Assembly (NCBI RefSeq): GCF_026240095.1 | Contig: NZ_JAPIVG010000004.1 | Span: 372,001 to 436,000 of the forward strand | DNA from: Pedobacter sandarakinus | GTDB lineage: Bacteria > Bacteroidota > Bacteroidia > Sphingobacteriales > Sphingobacteriaceae | DNA length: 64,000 nt | Direction: 5' to 3' | The notes under the pieces: model-generated | The model's database searches: none | Seen by the model: the letters and a program-made list of their open reading frames with translations, nothing else | What the model was told of the DNA's origin: nothing | Part shown: piece by piece, positions 42,960 to 52,080 of the stretch | How positions within the stretch are numbered: position 1 is the stretch's first letter | Layout: each line of letters opens with the position of its first letter | Position numbers and translations under genes: made by a program

Positions 42960-44156
42960 TTACCTCCCATACCAAGCGTGTGCAGCTACCCGTAAGATTT
43001 CGGGCTTACCAATATCGGTTAAAACTCTCCTTGCACCAACCAACGTTTTATATTCACGCTCGTCGAAATTATTGGCATCGGGTTTTAAGCTATTCACCCG
43101 TACCATGCCCGCAGCTTGAATAAACTCGCCATCTCCCATATAGATTGCTGTATGCGTAACCTTACCACCGCTTACCCCACGCAATTTTGCTATAGCAAAA
43201 AACAATAAGTCGCCCGGCCTTAAATTCCGCAAGCATTTATCTATACTGATGGAATCATTCTCTAGCACTTCTATTTCGGTACCTATTAATGCTTGTTGCG
43301 AGGCGTCTCTTGGAATCACAATGCCATTAAGAAAATAACTGGTTTTGGTAAATCCACTGCAATCTACCCCTTTTACAGAAGTTCCGCCCCACAGATAAGG
43401 TACACCAATTAAAGTTTTAGCCGTGTTTAAGATGGCGTTCGCATTAGGGTTAGCTTGTTTAAGCCATTTAGAAAAGAGTACACTTTCATCTTTCTTTACA
43501 AAGCCAGTTCTTTTATCAGGAAATTCGACCTTGTAAAAATTTTTTGCTTCACCTGTAACCACCAAAATGTTGCCATTAACCAAGTCAGATACCCGTTCGG
43601 CTTTCGCATCTCCATCTCGGTAAGCATGCCCGTAATCTGCAACGTACATTATTCGCTTTGTGCTTTTCCAATCATCAAAAGCAGTCTTATCCATTAGGCT
43701 AACAGCTGTAGCATCCGTGTAAGAGAGATATCCGTCTGGCGTTCTTACTAAATAATAACCACCTTGTTTTTTGAGCACTTCTACTGGGGTACCCAAAATC
43801 ATCTGCGTCATCATCTCTGCGGCATTATTTGGTGCAGCCCTATTGTTGCAAACGGAAAGATTTGCCAATCCGAATGTTAAGCCATTTAAATTTTTAGCAG
43901 GCAAAAGCTCATTCACCACTATCAGGTTAGCAAAATGTTGCCTCTCTTCAGCCAAATGCGATAGAATCTCTGCCGAGGTACTTTCTGCAAAAACAGTATC
44001 CCCATTAAATTGAACTTGGAAATAAACCGATCGCTTGTCTGGCGCAAACTGTTTTTTTAGTGCATTAGCTGCCAATCGTACCCCCGCAGTATCTACCTGT
44101 GCTTTTGAGGCCGAATTAAAAAGTAAAAAACAAACGAAAAAAATCAATTTCTGCAT
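42960..44156 (-). CDS. SH3-domain NlpC/P60 peptidoglycan hydrolase
   Basis: 398 residues with a signal peptide (ending SKAQ). Two bacterial SH3-like segments (GTPVEVLKKQGGYYLVRTPDGYLSY and GNILVVTGEAKNFYKVEFPDKRTGFVKK) precede a C-terminal NlpC/P60 domain with catalytic Cys in YLWGGTSVKGVDCSGF and His in GKVTHTAIYMGD; the third residue is likely in EFIQAAG. Cleaves peptide stems of the cell wall. Convergent with the SDR gene. Confidence 0.9.
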   Translation of the reverse strand: MQKLIFFVCFLLFNSASKAQVDTAGVRLAANALKKQFAPDKRSVYFQVQFNGDTVFAESTSAEILSHLAEERQHFANLIVVNELLPAKNLNGLTFGLANLSVCNNRAAPNNAAEMMTQMILGTPVEVLKKQGGYYLVRTPDGYLSYTDATAVSLMDKTAFDDWKSTKRIMYVADYGHAYRDGDAKAERVSDLVNGNILVVTGEAKNFYKVEFPDKRTGFVKKDESVLFSKWLKQANPNANAILNTAKTLIGVPYLWGGTSVKGVDCSGFTKTSYFLNGIVIPRDASQQALIGTEIEVLENDSISIDKCLRNLRPGDLLFFAIAKLRGVSGGKVTHTAIYMGDGEFIQAAGMVRVNSLKPDANNFDEREYKTLVGARRVLTDIGKPEILRVAAHAWYGR

Positions 44157-44291
44157 AAAATCAAAACTACAAATAAAGCCATTCCAACACTTATTCTAAC
44201 CTGTAACTAATTGCTTACTTAAAGTTTTTTCAAAATTCGGCATCTCCAAAATAAACCAAACAAAACACCGTTATCCTACAAAATATATTAC

Positions 44292-44981
44292 ATGCGCAAA
44301 AGCCTAATGGTACTATTCTCTTTGTATTTTGTGGCTTCTTACGCAAAGGCACAAAGCTGGACAAATGCCGACTTTGCCAGAGCAAATACTGCGGCTAGCG
44401 CATCTTACCTTACCAACGAAGAGAAAAACATTGTAATGTATATGAATCTCGTTCGCATAGATGGCGAAAAGTTTTACTACACTTTTTTGGCAGATTACAT
44501 CAGCAACTATAACGCTAAGGTTAGAAAATACCGCAACTACAAGGAGTTATCCATAACACCAAACAACGCTTATTATGTTTCTCTATTAAAACATTTACGC
44601 GGCGTTAAAAATCTTCCCCTTTTTTTGCCCGATGAGCGGCTGACAAACATGAGCAGAAACCATGCGCAAGATCTCAGTCGCAATAATTTAGATACCCATG
44701 AAAGTAGTAATGGCACAAAATTTATTAAAAGATTGGCCAGGTATTTTCCAAACCGTGCAGGCAGTGAAAGTATAGATTTTGGTTACTCGAATAGCTTAGA
44801 CATTGTTTGCCATTTACTACTCGACTGCGGCGTACCCGAACTTGGCCATCGCTTTAACATTATCGATCAGCGCAGCAAACTGAACACTGTTGGCATTAGC
44901 ATTCAACCCCATCCTTCATATAGCTGGTGTGCTGTAATCGATTATGTTGCACAACCCATTTATTTAACAGCTAAACCGTAA
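44292..44981 (+). CDS. Secreted CAP/SCP-like domain protein
   Basis: 229 residues with a signal peptide ending YAKAQS. The CAP fold is seen in EEKNIVMYMNLVRIDGEKF, LPLFLPDERLTNMSRNHAQDL with the following THESSNGTKF, and NRAGSESIDFGYSNS, plus GHRFNIIDQRSKLNTVGISI; the usual H...E, E...H residues of the CAP site appear present. Function of bacterial CAP proteins is unsettled. It stands alone and is divergent from the NlpC/P60 gene. Confidence 0.8.
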   Translation: MRKSLMVLFSLYFVASYAKAQSWTNADFARANTAASASYLTNEEKNIVMYMNLVRIDGEKFYYTFLADYISNYNAKVRKYRNYKELSITPNNAYYVSLLKHLRGVKNLPLFLPDERLTNMSRNHAQDLSRNNLDTHESSNGTKFIKRLARYFPNRAGSESIDFGYSNSLDIVCHLLLDCGVPELGHRFNIIDQRSKLNTVGISIQPHPSYSWCAVIDYVAQPIYLTAKP

Positions 44982-45049
44982 AACACAGGTCAAATAAAAT
45001 ATAACTTTTGCAGCAATTCTTTATATTTTTGGCCAACATAACCACACCA

Positions 45050-45547
45050 ATGCGCAAGGCCATTCTATCCATTATCGATTTTTTTTACCCCCCTTTTAAA
45101 AGATTCATTTCGCTTCATAATTTCAGGTACCTGGCAACAGGCGGTGGCACGCTCCTATTGGGCATTCTGAGTTATTATTTCGCTTACTTTTTCATTTTTA
45201 AAACCCCGGAGGTCAATTTCGGCCTAATTGTATTGCAACGCGAAACAGCATCGCTCCTGGTAGATTATTCAGTTGCCATACCCACCAGTTTTCTCCTTAA
45301 CAAATACATCATTTTCACCCACAGCGAACTTAAAGGCCGTGTGCAACTTTTCAGGTTTTTAAACCTCCAGCTAATTAATATCCTGGCGAATTATGTATTA
45401 CTTAAATTTTTATTAGAGCTACTAAGAGATTACCCAACACTTTCTATGCTTTCTAGAATTGCTGTTTCGGTTTTAATGGCGCTTTTTAGCTATTTATACC
45501 AACATTATTTTACCTTCAGCGTAAAAAAAATTGGCGGTAAAAGTTAG
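45050..45547 (+). CDS. GtrA-like flippase-type membrane protein
   Basis: 165 residues from the ATG at 45050; a TTG at 45008 gives only a poorly supported extension. Four helices and the start FRYLATGGGTLLLGILSYYF, with later FLLNKYIIFTHS and LYQHYFTFSV, match the GtrA/DPMS family, which helps flip polyprenyl-linked sugars. No glycosyltransferase is adjacent. It follows the CAP gene by 68 bp. Confidence 0.85.
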   Translation: MRKAILSIIDFFYPPFKRFISLHNFRYLATGGGTLLLGILSYYFAYFFIFKTPEVNFGLIVLQRETASLLVDYSVAIPTSFLLNKYIIFTHSELKGRVQLFRFLNLQLINILANYVLLKFLLELLRDYPTLSMLSRIAVSVLMALFSYLYQHYFTFSVKKIGGKS

Positions 45548-45595
45548 TGGTTTTACATTTTTAGAAAAGCAATATACCAGCAACTATTTTACCTT

Positions 45596-45691
45596 GTTCC
45601 CACTATTCACTCCAATCTTTTTGTTGTTACGTTACCAGAATATGGAAATGAGTAAACACAACAAAAAGGATTTCCGTTGCTATTGGGTTTA
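45596..45691 (+). repeat. Dispersed intergenic repeat, copy D
   Basis: Reads TCCCACTATTCACTCCAATC at the start and GGATTTCCGTTGCTATTGGG plus TTTA at the end. Inner arms AATC-TTTTTGTTGT and ACAACAAAAAGGATT can pair. The 424-bp gap between the GtrA and hydroxylase genes holds copies D and I and no gene. Confidence 0.75.
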
Positions 45692-45769
45692 AGTGGCTTA
45701 AGCAGTGCTACTATGTCCGTTTTCATAGCACTGGCAGATTTGTTTGTGCTAAGAACAGGCTTAAGTGTC

Positions 45770-45830
45770 TAAACGGGATGGAAGCGGTATCGCCCAATTT
45801 TTCATTGGGCATTTAGCGTACAGCCCGGCT
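45770..45830 (-). repeat. Dispersed intergenic repeat, divergent copy I
   Basis: Minus strand starts AGCCGGGCTGTACGCTAAAT and ends TACCGCTTCCATCCCGTTTA; it keeps the general end words but is more diverged. A hairpin GCCCAA / TTGGGC (45792-45810) lies in its centre. Confidence 0.5.
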
Positions 45831-45971
45831 ACAATTACCGACGTTAGGCACACTTTCATTTCCAAAAAAAAATTGCCGGCAACTTTATGCAACAAATTAA
45901 CGACTTAATGCTTGTTAACATTAATGCAACAAGCTAACTTAGTAACCGACCAACTTATTTTCAGCATACCA

Positions 45972-47741
45972 ATGAGCCATTTTAACGATTTTAATAATGC
46001 GCAGGTAGCAAAATTGCCCAATCATTTAAAGCAATTCATTGTTAACCAGAATTACCAGAAATATACGCCCATAGACCAAGCCGTTTGGCGCTACGTAATG
46101 CGCCAGAACTATAGTTACTTAAAAAACGTTGCTTACTATCCTTACATAAAAGGACTGCAAAAAGCGGGCCTAAGCATTGAATATATTCCAGATTTACAAA
46201 CCATGAATGATAACCTCGGCAAGATTGGCTGGGGCGCCGTTACGGTAGATGGTTTTATCCCGCCAGCAGCGTTTATGGAATACCAAGCGTATCGTGTACT
46301 GGTTATTGCTGCTGATATTAGACAAATTAACCATATTGAATACACTCCGGCACCAGATATTATTCACGAAAGTGCCGGTCATGCACCAATAATTGCCGAC
46401 GCCGATTATAACAATTATCTCAGCTATTTTGGTTCTATTGGTGCCAAAGCCATGTTTTCTGCCAAAGATTTCGAGCTTTACGAGTGTATTAGAAAACTAT
46501 CAATTTTAAAGGAAGCAGTAGATGTAGACGAGGCAGAGATTGCCAAAGCTGAAAAAACACTGCGTTATGTAAGCGAGAACATGGGAGAACCATCAGAAAT
46601 GGCTTTGCTTGGCCGTCTTCACTGGTGGACGGTAGAATATGGTTTGATTGGAACCTTAGAAAATCCAAAAATTTATGGCGCTGGTTTGCTATCTTCTATT
46701 GGCGAAAGTGCCAGTTGTATGCACGCCAACGTTAAAAAGATTTGGTATAATATCGATACCATTAATTATCAGTACGACATTACCAAGCCACAGCCGCAGC
46801 TTTTTGTAACGGAAACCTTTCAAAACTTAATCGATGTTTTAGAGCAATTTGCCAATACCATGGCTTTTCGCCGCGGCGGCACAGAGAGCATTATGAAAGC
46901 CATTGCATGCAAAAGCGTAGCTACTGCTGTATACTCTTCTGGATTGCAGGTAACAGGCGTATTTACAGATGTAGGTATCGATGGTGCTGATGAGCTTACC
47001 TTTTTGAAAACTACAGGTCCTTCTGCTTTGGCTTACCAAGGCAAGCAACTGGCAAACCATGGTAAAAACTACCATACAGATGGTTTTTCTTCGCCAGTGG
47101 GCCGACTGAAAAATACGAACAAGCCGCTGGAAGACTTTAGCGATGATGAAATTATAGGTGAGGATAGCATTACTACATTGTTTTTCGAAAGCGGCATAAG
47201 GGTGAGCGGTACAATTACCAAAATCTACCGCGAAGATGGCAAGATTTTAATTATCACATTTACAAACTGTACGGTTACCGAAAGCAACAATAACATCTTA
47301 TTTAAACCCGAATGGGGCATTTACGATATGGCCGTTGGGGAGAATATTGTTTCAGTATTTAATAGTGCTGCAGATAAAGATGCCTACGAAGAGATTACAT
47401 TAGTGAGTAAAGAAAAAACACACTTGATCGACTACGATGACAAGACGTTGCAGCTGCATGAATTATATAAGCAGGTACGCAATATTCGAGAAAGTGGCCA
47501 AAATTTGGAAGCGCTTGCAGCCATCTTTGAAGATTTGAAACTTGTACACCGACACGATTGGCTTTGTGCGCTGGAAATACTGGAAATTATTTACCACAAG
47601 AAAATATACCACCAGTTGGAAAAAGAAATTCAAGTTTACCTCGAAATGAAAGCCAGTACGTTCACGGAATACACCAAACTCATTAATGATGGTTTATACG
47701 TGATTAAAAATCCGGTTAGCCAGTTATTTGTTAATGATTAG
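45972..47741 (+). CDS. phhA: Aromatic amino acid hydroxylase with long C-terminal extension
   Basis: 589 residues from the ATG at 45972; a start at 45924 is possible. The N-terminal 330 or so form a pterin-dependent hydroxylase: the iron ligands are His132 and His137 in PDIIHESAGHAP and Glu222 in WWTVEYGLI. These enzymes convert phenylalanine to tyrosine (or hydroxylate a related aromatic amino acid). Beyond about residue 330 there is an extra 260-residue region containing GVFTDVGIDGADELTFLKT, SSPVGRLKNTN and a helical end. Proteobacterial PhhA lacks this. An SDR gene follows 36 bp downstream; other tyrosine-degradation genes lie 3-7 kb on. Confidence 0.9.
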   Translation: MSHFNDFNNAQVAKLPNHLKQFIVNQNYQKYTPIDQAVWRYVMRQNYSYLKNVAYYPYIKGLQKAGLSIEYIPDLQTMNDNLGKIGWGAVTVDGFIPPAAFMEYQAYRVLVIAADIRQINHIEYTPAPDIIHESAGHAPIIADADYNNYLSYFGSIGAKAMFSAKDFELYECIRKLSILKEAVDVDEAEIAKAEKTLRYVSENMGEPSEMALLGRLHWWTVEYGLIGTLENPKIYGAGLLSSIGESASCMHANVKKIWYNIDTINYQYDITKPQPQLFVTETFQNLIDVLEQFANTMAFRRGGTESIMKAIACKSVATAVYSSGLQVTGVFTDVGIDGADELTFLKTTGPSALAYQGKQLANHGKNYHTDGFSSPVGRLKNTNKPLEDFSDDEIIGEDSITTLFFESGIRVSGTITKIYREDGKILIITFTNCTVTESNNNILFKPEWGIYDMAVGENIVSVFNSAADKDAYEEITLVSKEKTHLIDYDDKTLQLHELYKQVRNIRESGQNLEALAAIFEDLKLVHRHDWLCALEILEIIYHKKIYHQLEKEIQVYLEMKASTFTEYTKLINDGLYVIKNPVSQLFVND

Positions 47742-47777
47742 CTTTGCACAAATTTACCATTGAATTAAAGAACACAC

Positions 47778-48479
47778 ATGAACATTATTATTACGGGTGC
47801 CAGCAGCGGAATCGGTTTCGAAACAGCTTTAGAATTTAGCTTACAAAAAGAAAATAAAATTGTTGCCATTGCAAGGTCGGCAGATAAACTGCGAAAATTA
47901 TTAGAAATTGCCAAAGGGATAAACCCCGATTGTACGCTTTTACCTGTGGAGTTTGATATTGTACATGATGATTATGCAGCACTAATTCCTTTCCTGAAAG
48001 AACGATTAGGGCATATTGATATCCTAATTAATAATGCTGGTTCACTAATTAATAAACCTTTCCTAGAAACTACTGAAACTGATTTGGGCGAAATGCTCCA
48101 AAGCAATGTTATTGCACATTTTAAAATGATCCAGAATATATTGCCTATGTTGCAAAACGGCAGTCATGTTGTTAATATAGGCAGCATGGGCGGTTTCCAG
48201 GGTAGCGTGAAGTTTCCAGGTTTGGCCGCATATTCTGCAAGCAAAGCGGCATTGCATACACTAACGGAATGCCTGGCCTTCGAACTTGCAGACACAGGCA
48301 TAAAAATAAATTGTCTGGCGTTGGGGTCTGCACAAACAGAAATGCTCGAGGCAGCTTTTCCAGGCTATCAAAGTCCTGTAATGGCTTTCGAAATGGGTAA
48401 ATATGTAGCCGACTTTGCAAAAACCGGTCATAAATTTTTCAATGGAAAAATTCTGCCCGTAGCCGTAACCACCCCGTAG
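47778..48479 (+). CDS. SDR next to the aromatic amino acid hydroxylase
   Basis: 233-residue SDR with IIITGASSGIGFETA, LINNAGSLIN and Ser/Tyr/Lys in VNIGSMGGFQGSVKFPGLAA then YSASKAALHTL. It begins 36 bp after the hydroxylase, so the two are likely one transcript. Pterin hydroxylases need a partner that regenerates tetrahydropterin, usually a dihydropteridine reductase of the SDR fold; this gene is a candidate for that job, by context only. Confidence 0.82.
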   Translation: MNIIITGASSGIGFETALEFSLQKENKIVAIARSADKLRKLLEIAKGINPDCTLLPVEFDIVHDDYAALIPFLKERLGHIDILINNAGSLINKPFLETTETDLGEMLQSNVIAHFKMIQNILPMLQNGSHVVNIGSMGGFQGSVKFPGLAAYSASKAALHTLTECLAFELADTGIKINCLALGSAQTEMLEAAFPGYQSPVMAFEMGKYVADFAKTGHKFFNGKILPVAVTTP

Positions 48480-48627
48480 TAGTTCCAGGTTTTTATGATG
48501 TAAGATTAAAGTATTGATGTAAAAAATCTATGCTGTTGTCTAAATTTATTCTTTTAGCAGAATGATGTGAAGCTGCATATTGTTTGAACTCGTTTTCAAC
48601 ATTTTAATTGGCTTTAGATAATTTTTA

Positions 48628-48635
48628 TATCTTTG
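48628..48635 (+). promoter_or_regulatory. -7 promoter box for the NlpC/P60 gene
   Basis: TATCTTTG, 10 nt before the ATG at 48646. A TTG at 48608-48610, 17 nt upstream, may serve as the -33 element. Confidence 0.5.
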
Positions 48636-48645
48636 AAACCAACAT

Positions 48646-49194
48646 ATGAAGAAAATAATAGTATCCATTCTGTTTTTCATTTTGTCTGCAGCAGCAGTTA
48701 AAGCACAAACAATTATCCCGGCACAGTACCAAGAGATGGTCAAAAAATTGGTAAGTTCACTACCAAAAGAAACCAAAAACAATAATTACGACAAGCAAGA
48801 AACCAGCTCAGAAACCCTGATTGATTTTGCGAAAAGCATGTTGGGTATTCGCTACCGTTATGCCACGAGCAACCCGAAATTAGGCTTCGATTGTTCAGGA
48901 TTTGTGAATTATGTGTTTAGCAATTTTGGTTTCAAAGTGCCACGATCATCAAGAGAATTTAGCGGAGCTGGTAAAGAAACCAGCCTCGAAAATGCCAAGA
49001 TTGGCGATGTATTAATCTTTACGGGTAGCAATTCGAAGGTTAGGCGCATTGGCCATGTTGGTATAGTCTATTCTATCGATGAGAATGGCATCAAATTCAT
49101 CCACGCCTCATCTGGCAAAGCCCATGGCGTAACCATTACCGAACTAAACGGGCATTATAAAAGCCGTTTTATGAAAATCGTAAGCATTATCTAA
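48646..49194 (+). CDS. NlpC/P60 (C40) cell-wall peptidase
   Basis: 182 residues with a signal peptide ending VKAQT. The catalytic block YRYATSNPKLGFDCSGFVNY holds the nucleophile Cys, RRIGHVGIVYSID the His, and FIHASSGKAHGV the third residue. It is a compact single-domain C40 peptidase, unlike the SH3-containing one at 42960. Convergent with the next gene, with 1 bp between stops. Confidence 0.88.
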   Translation: MKKIIVSILFFILSAAAVKAQTIIPAQYQEMVKKLVSSLPKETKNNNYDKQETSSETLIDFAKSMLGIRYRYATSNPKLGFDCSGFVNYVFSNFGFKVPRSSREFSGAGKETSLENAKIGDVLIFTGSNSKVRRIGHVGIVYSIDENGIKFIHASSGKAHGVTITELNGHYKSRFMKIVSII

Positions 49195-49195
49195 A

Positions 49196-49801
49196 TTACT
49201 TCTCGTATTTCCACATTCTGCTTTTACCTTCGGCTATCCATTCTATGGCAGTCTCAAGTCGTTTCTGTTTTGTAGCTTCAGTTTTTGCCTCTTCTAGCCA
49301 TAACACATAATCTTTCTTTTTAGATGGGCTAAAATCCTGGAATACCGATAAGGCTGCAGTATTTTCCGCTAATGCGGCTAAAAAATATTTGGGTATAACC
49401 AATTCCTGCTTCTCTTTAGATTGCACCTTTGGAGGCAACTTAACCCCATCCTCATTTAGCTTTACAGCCTTCAGAATATATGCAATCAATGTTTCGTCAT
49501 CAGGCAAATCTGCCAGCGACTTAATTTTGCCAAGCATCCCCATGGCATTGGTGCTATTTTGGAAAAGTTTCTGCTCATCCTCCATCAGGCTACCTTTCCA
49601 AAAACCAAGTGCACAATGGTTTTTAAATGCTGCAATATGGCATACTGAGCCTTTATAGTCGAAAAAAGGCATACCCCACTTAATTGTTTCCTCAATATCG
49701 CTGCAAGCAATGTGAATCAGCGTACGTAAATGATTTAAAATTGGTTGCGCAAATGGTGCTGCTTCAAGAATGTAGCGGTCTACCTGAACATTGTGTTTCA
49801 T
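49196..49801 (-). CDS. YdeI/DUF1801-type protein
   Basis: 201 residues from the ATG at 49801. An N-terminal DUF1801 (iron-chaperone-like) domain includes SDIEETIKWGMPFFDYKG and HCALGFWKG. A C-terminal YdeI/OmpD-associated helical part includes LAENTAALSVFQDFSPSKKKDYVLWLEEAKT and RLETAIEWIAEGKSR. Bacillus YdeI-type proteins have been linked to peptide resistance, but a role here is unknown. An upstream extension to 49870 is not family sequence. Confidence 0.82.
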   Translation of the reverse strand: MKHNVQVDRYILEAAPFAQPILNHLRTLIHIACSDIEETIKWGMPFFDYKGSVCHIAAFKNHCALGFWKGSLMEDEQKLFQNSTNAMGMLGKIKSLADLPDDETLIAYILKAVKLNEDGVKLPPKVQSKEKQELVIPKYFLAALAENTAALSVFQDFSPSKKKDYVLWLEEAKTEATKQKRLETAIEWIAEGKSRMWKYEK

Positions 49802-49818
49802 TACAAAAAATCTACTGG

Positions 49819-50706
49819 TTACAACAAAACAATTTTTAGTGCTAATGCTACCTTCCCCTCTGCTAGACATTTCCTGGCTAGCTCATGCAGTTCCCGTTCC
49901 CGGTTGGTTGCATCGCCTATAGTGGCATCCAAAATTTCTTTCACTTCTGGTTGCTGCATAATCAAATCTATCTCAACGTCACTAGGGAGCTGTTCTACAT
50001 TCCCTAACATCCCCAAATCATTACCGGTTAATACTTTAGAAAAACGTACCGACTTGGGCAGCGCATCTACGCCGAGGCCCAGGGTAGATAACGGTTTTGC
50101 CACTTTAAATAAATTGTTCGCCGTAACGCGGCAATACCAATCGCCACCCAAACGGGCCACTAAATCTATTTTCTGCTGGTCTATTTTGCCGCTTTCATCC
50201 AGGATATTTTCATTAATATGTATTAGTTTTACTTCAGCTAAAATCAAGTTTCCTGCCCCATGCATATCTCCCAACGGAATTACCTGGTTAACCACACATT
50301 CCATTTGCACTGGTGCTTGGGCAACCCTAGGCGGTTTCACCAAATCAGATTTTAACATGGTAAAGCCCGCTTTGTCAAATTCATTCACACCTTTCGCATA
50401 CTCGGTACTGGCCAAACTCATCTGTTGTACCATTTCGTAATTCACAATATTAATCACGCATTCCGGTACCTCCAATACATTTTCTAAGGTATGCTTAGTC
50501 GTGTTGTCACGCACTCGCCTCGCCGGCGAAAACACGCAAATTGGTGGCTTCGTGCTAAACATATTAAAGAAACTAAACGGGCTCAAATTGATATTCCCCG
50601 CAGCATCAATTGTCGAAGCAAAGCAAATCGGACGGGGAGCCACGGCATATTGCAAATAATTTTGCAATTCCATAGCACTTAAATCTTCAGTTTTTAAAGT
50701 GAGCAC
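49819..50706 (-). CDS. Flavin reductase family protein
   Basis: 295 residues, FMN-binding split-barrel: QNYLQYAVAPRPICFASTID, NLSPFSFFNMFSTKPPICVF and FSPARRVRDNTTKHTLEN are classic. The likely start is GTG at 50706 (MLTLKTEDLS); an ATG 11 codons later would remove conserved N-terminal sequence. A C-terminal extension of about 90 residues has no recognised match. Flavin reductases supply reduced flavin or reduce other electron acceptors; position near aromatic degradation genes is suggestive only. Confidence 0.85.
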   Translation of the reverse strand: MLTLKTEDLSAMELQNYLQYAVAPRPICFASTIDAAGNINLSPFSFFNMFSTKPPICVFSPARRVRDNTTKHTLENVLEVPECVINIVNYEMVQQMSLASTEYAKGVNEFDKAGFTMLKSDLVKPPRVAQAPVQMECVVNQVIPLGDMHGAGNLILAEVKLIHINENILDESGKIDQQKIDLVARLGGDWYCRVTANNLFKVAKPLSTLGLGVDALPKSVRFSKVLTGNDLGMLGNVEQLPSDVEIDLIMQQPEVKEILDATIGDATNRERELHELARKCLAEGKVALALKIVLL

Positions 50707-50756
50707 AGTAAAAATATAAATGTTTGAAAATCAATTGCAACAGCCTGGTTAAAGTC

Positions 50757-50848
50757 AGTCCCGCCATCTGCACTATCTTTTTTGCCAAGGCCAGTGCTTT
50801 AACCAAACTTTCTATACCAAAAAAGGATAGTTGCGCCTGTCGGGTTTA
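50757..50848 (+). repeat. Dispersed intergenic repeat, copy F, with compensated stem
   Basis: Starts AGTCCCGCCATCTGCACTAT and ends GATAGTTGCGCCTGTCGGGT plus TTA. The arms are CTATC-TTTTTTG and AAAAAAGGATAG: relative to copies D and E (AATC/GATT) both sides of the stem have changed together. The 222-bp gap upstream of the fumarylacetoacetate hydrolase-like gene holds no gene. Confidence 0.78.
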
Positions 50849-50928
50849 GTAAGTTCGGTAAACTTAAGTAATTTCGATTCCTTTAGAGCGATCAACCCTT
50901 ATCATTGCCCATCAAGCAATTAAACGGT

Positions 50929-51924
50929 CTATTTTTTTAATGCCAATATGGAAAAATCAGTATCAGCCTTAGCAATGTTATTGGTTAAAGCGCCCAAGCC
51001 CGTAATCTCCATTTCTACAATATCTCCAGGCTGCAACCATTGCACTTTATAATCAGGGTTGTTTAATAAGCCCGTGCCATTAAGCTCTAAAAAACAGCCT
51101 GTACCAACTGTTCCAGAACCGATCACATCGCCAGGTAAAACATCAACGCCATAAGCACAACGCTCAATAATTTCAGCAAAAGTCCAATCCATGTCTGCTG
51201 CATTTCCTTTCGAAACTTCGATGCCATTTACGCGGCAAGTCATTTTTAAATCGTAAGCATTGCCTACATGGCCATCCTTTGCGGCAACCTTATACTTCTC
51301 CAATTCATCAGGCGTAACCAGCCAGGGGCCAATAACAGTAGAAAAATCCTTTCCTTTGGCCGGTCCCAGGTTCAATAGCATTTCCTCCATTTGTAAAGTT
51401 CTGGCGCTCATGTCGTTCATGATCATGTAGCCCGCAATGTAGTCATCAGCCTCTTCGGCTTTTATATTTCTTCCTTTTTTACCGATAACAATGGCCAGTT
51501 CCAATTCAAAATCGAGTTTTTCAAAATGATCTGGCATGCAAGTAATTTCGCCTGTACCTTGTATTGCATTATGGTTAGTGAAATAGAAAATAGGGTATTC
51601 GTCAAACTGCGGAATCATCTCAACCTTACGGTTTCTGCGGGCGGCAGCTACGTGTTGTCTAAAAGCATAAGCATCTCTACAACTAGTAGGTTGTGGAACA
51701 GGGGCCAGAAGCTCATAAAAAACTTCTTCTTTGGCTTTTAAACTCCCATCTTGTAATTGTACGTTAACCTTTTTTGCTCTTTCCATCAATACTTCTCCAC
51801 CTTGCAAAAATTCGTTCATATTGTCAGGAATCAACTTATCGCAACTATTTAAGTTATAAATATGGCCATTTAAGTAAATGCCCAAGTGTGCGCTGTCTTC
51901 TGTTTTGTAGGATACTAATTTCAT
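50929..51924 (-). CDS. Fumarylacetoacetate hydrolase family protein
   Basis: 331 residues of the FAH superfamily, the usual size of bacterial fumarylacetoacetases of this subfamily. Visible blocks are DAYAFRQHVAAARRNR, EYPIFYFTNHNAIQGTGEI, LDFELELAIVIGKKGRN with metal-binding acidic residues, YMIMNDMSARTLQMEE and GSGTVGTGCFLELNG. It splits fumarylacetoacetate to fumarate and acetoacetate at the end of tyrosine degradation, here supported by hmgA and hppD divergently encoded across a 349-bp gap. It may be the last enzyme of that path. Confidence 0.88.
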   Translation of the reverse strand: MKLVSYKTEDSAHLGIYLNGHIYNLNSCDKLIPDNMNEFLQGGEVLMERAKKVNVQLQDGSLKAKEEVFYELLAPVPQPTSCRDAYAFRQHVAAARRNRKVEMIPQFDEYPIFYFTNHNAIQGTGEITCMPDHFEKLDFELELAIVIGKKGRNIKAEEADDYIAGYMIMNDMSARTLQMEEMLLNLGPAKGKDFSTVIGPWLVTPDELEKYKVAAKDGHVGNAYDLKMTCRVNGIEVSKGNAADMDWTFAEIIERCAYGVDVLPGDVIGSGTVGTGCFLELNGTGLLNNPDYKVQWLQPGDIVEMEITGLGALTNNIAKADTDFSILALKK

Positions 51925-52080
51925 AAGATTTGGTTAAAATACGGGGTAAAGCTAATAATTTAAGAGAGTAATCAAAACGCTATGTAACGCTGTAGCCATT
52001 TTTTTTATCGTATAAGCCATGTAAAAAACAAAGAAATTTCTAGTTCAAAATAATTTCAGTAATTTAGCCACATCAAGACC

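Noticed and set aside
49745..50440. 231-residue frame antisense to the flavin reductase and YdeI-type genes
   Set aside because: Spans two real genes on the other strand and has the odd Ser/Pro-rich composition of a shadow frame.
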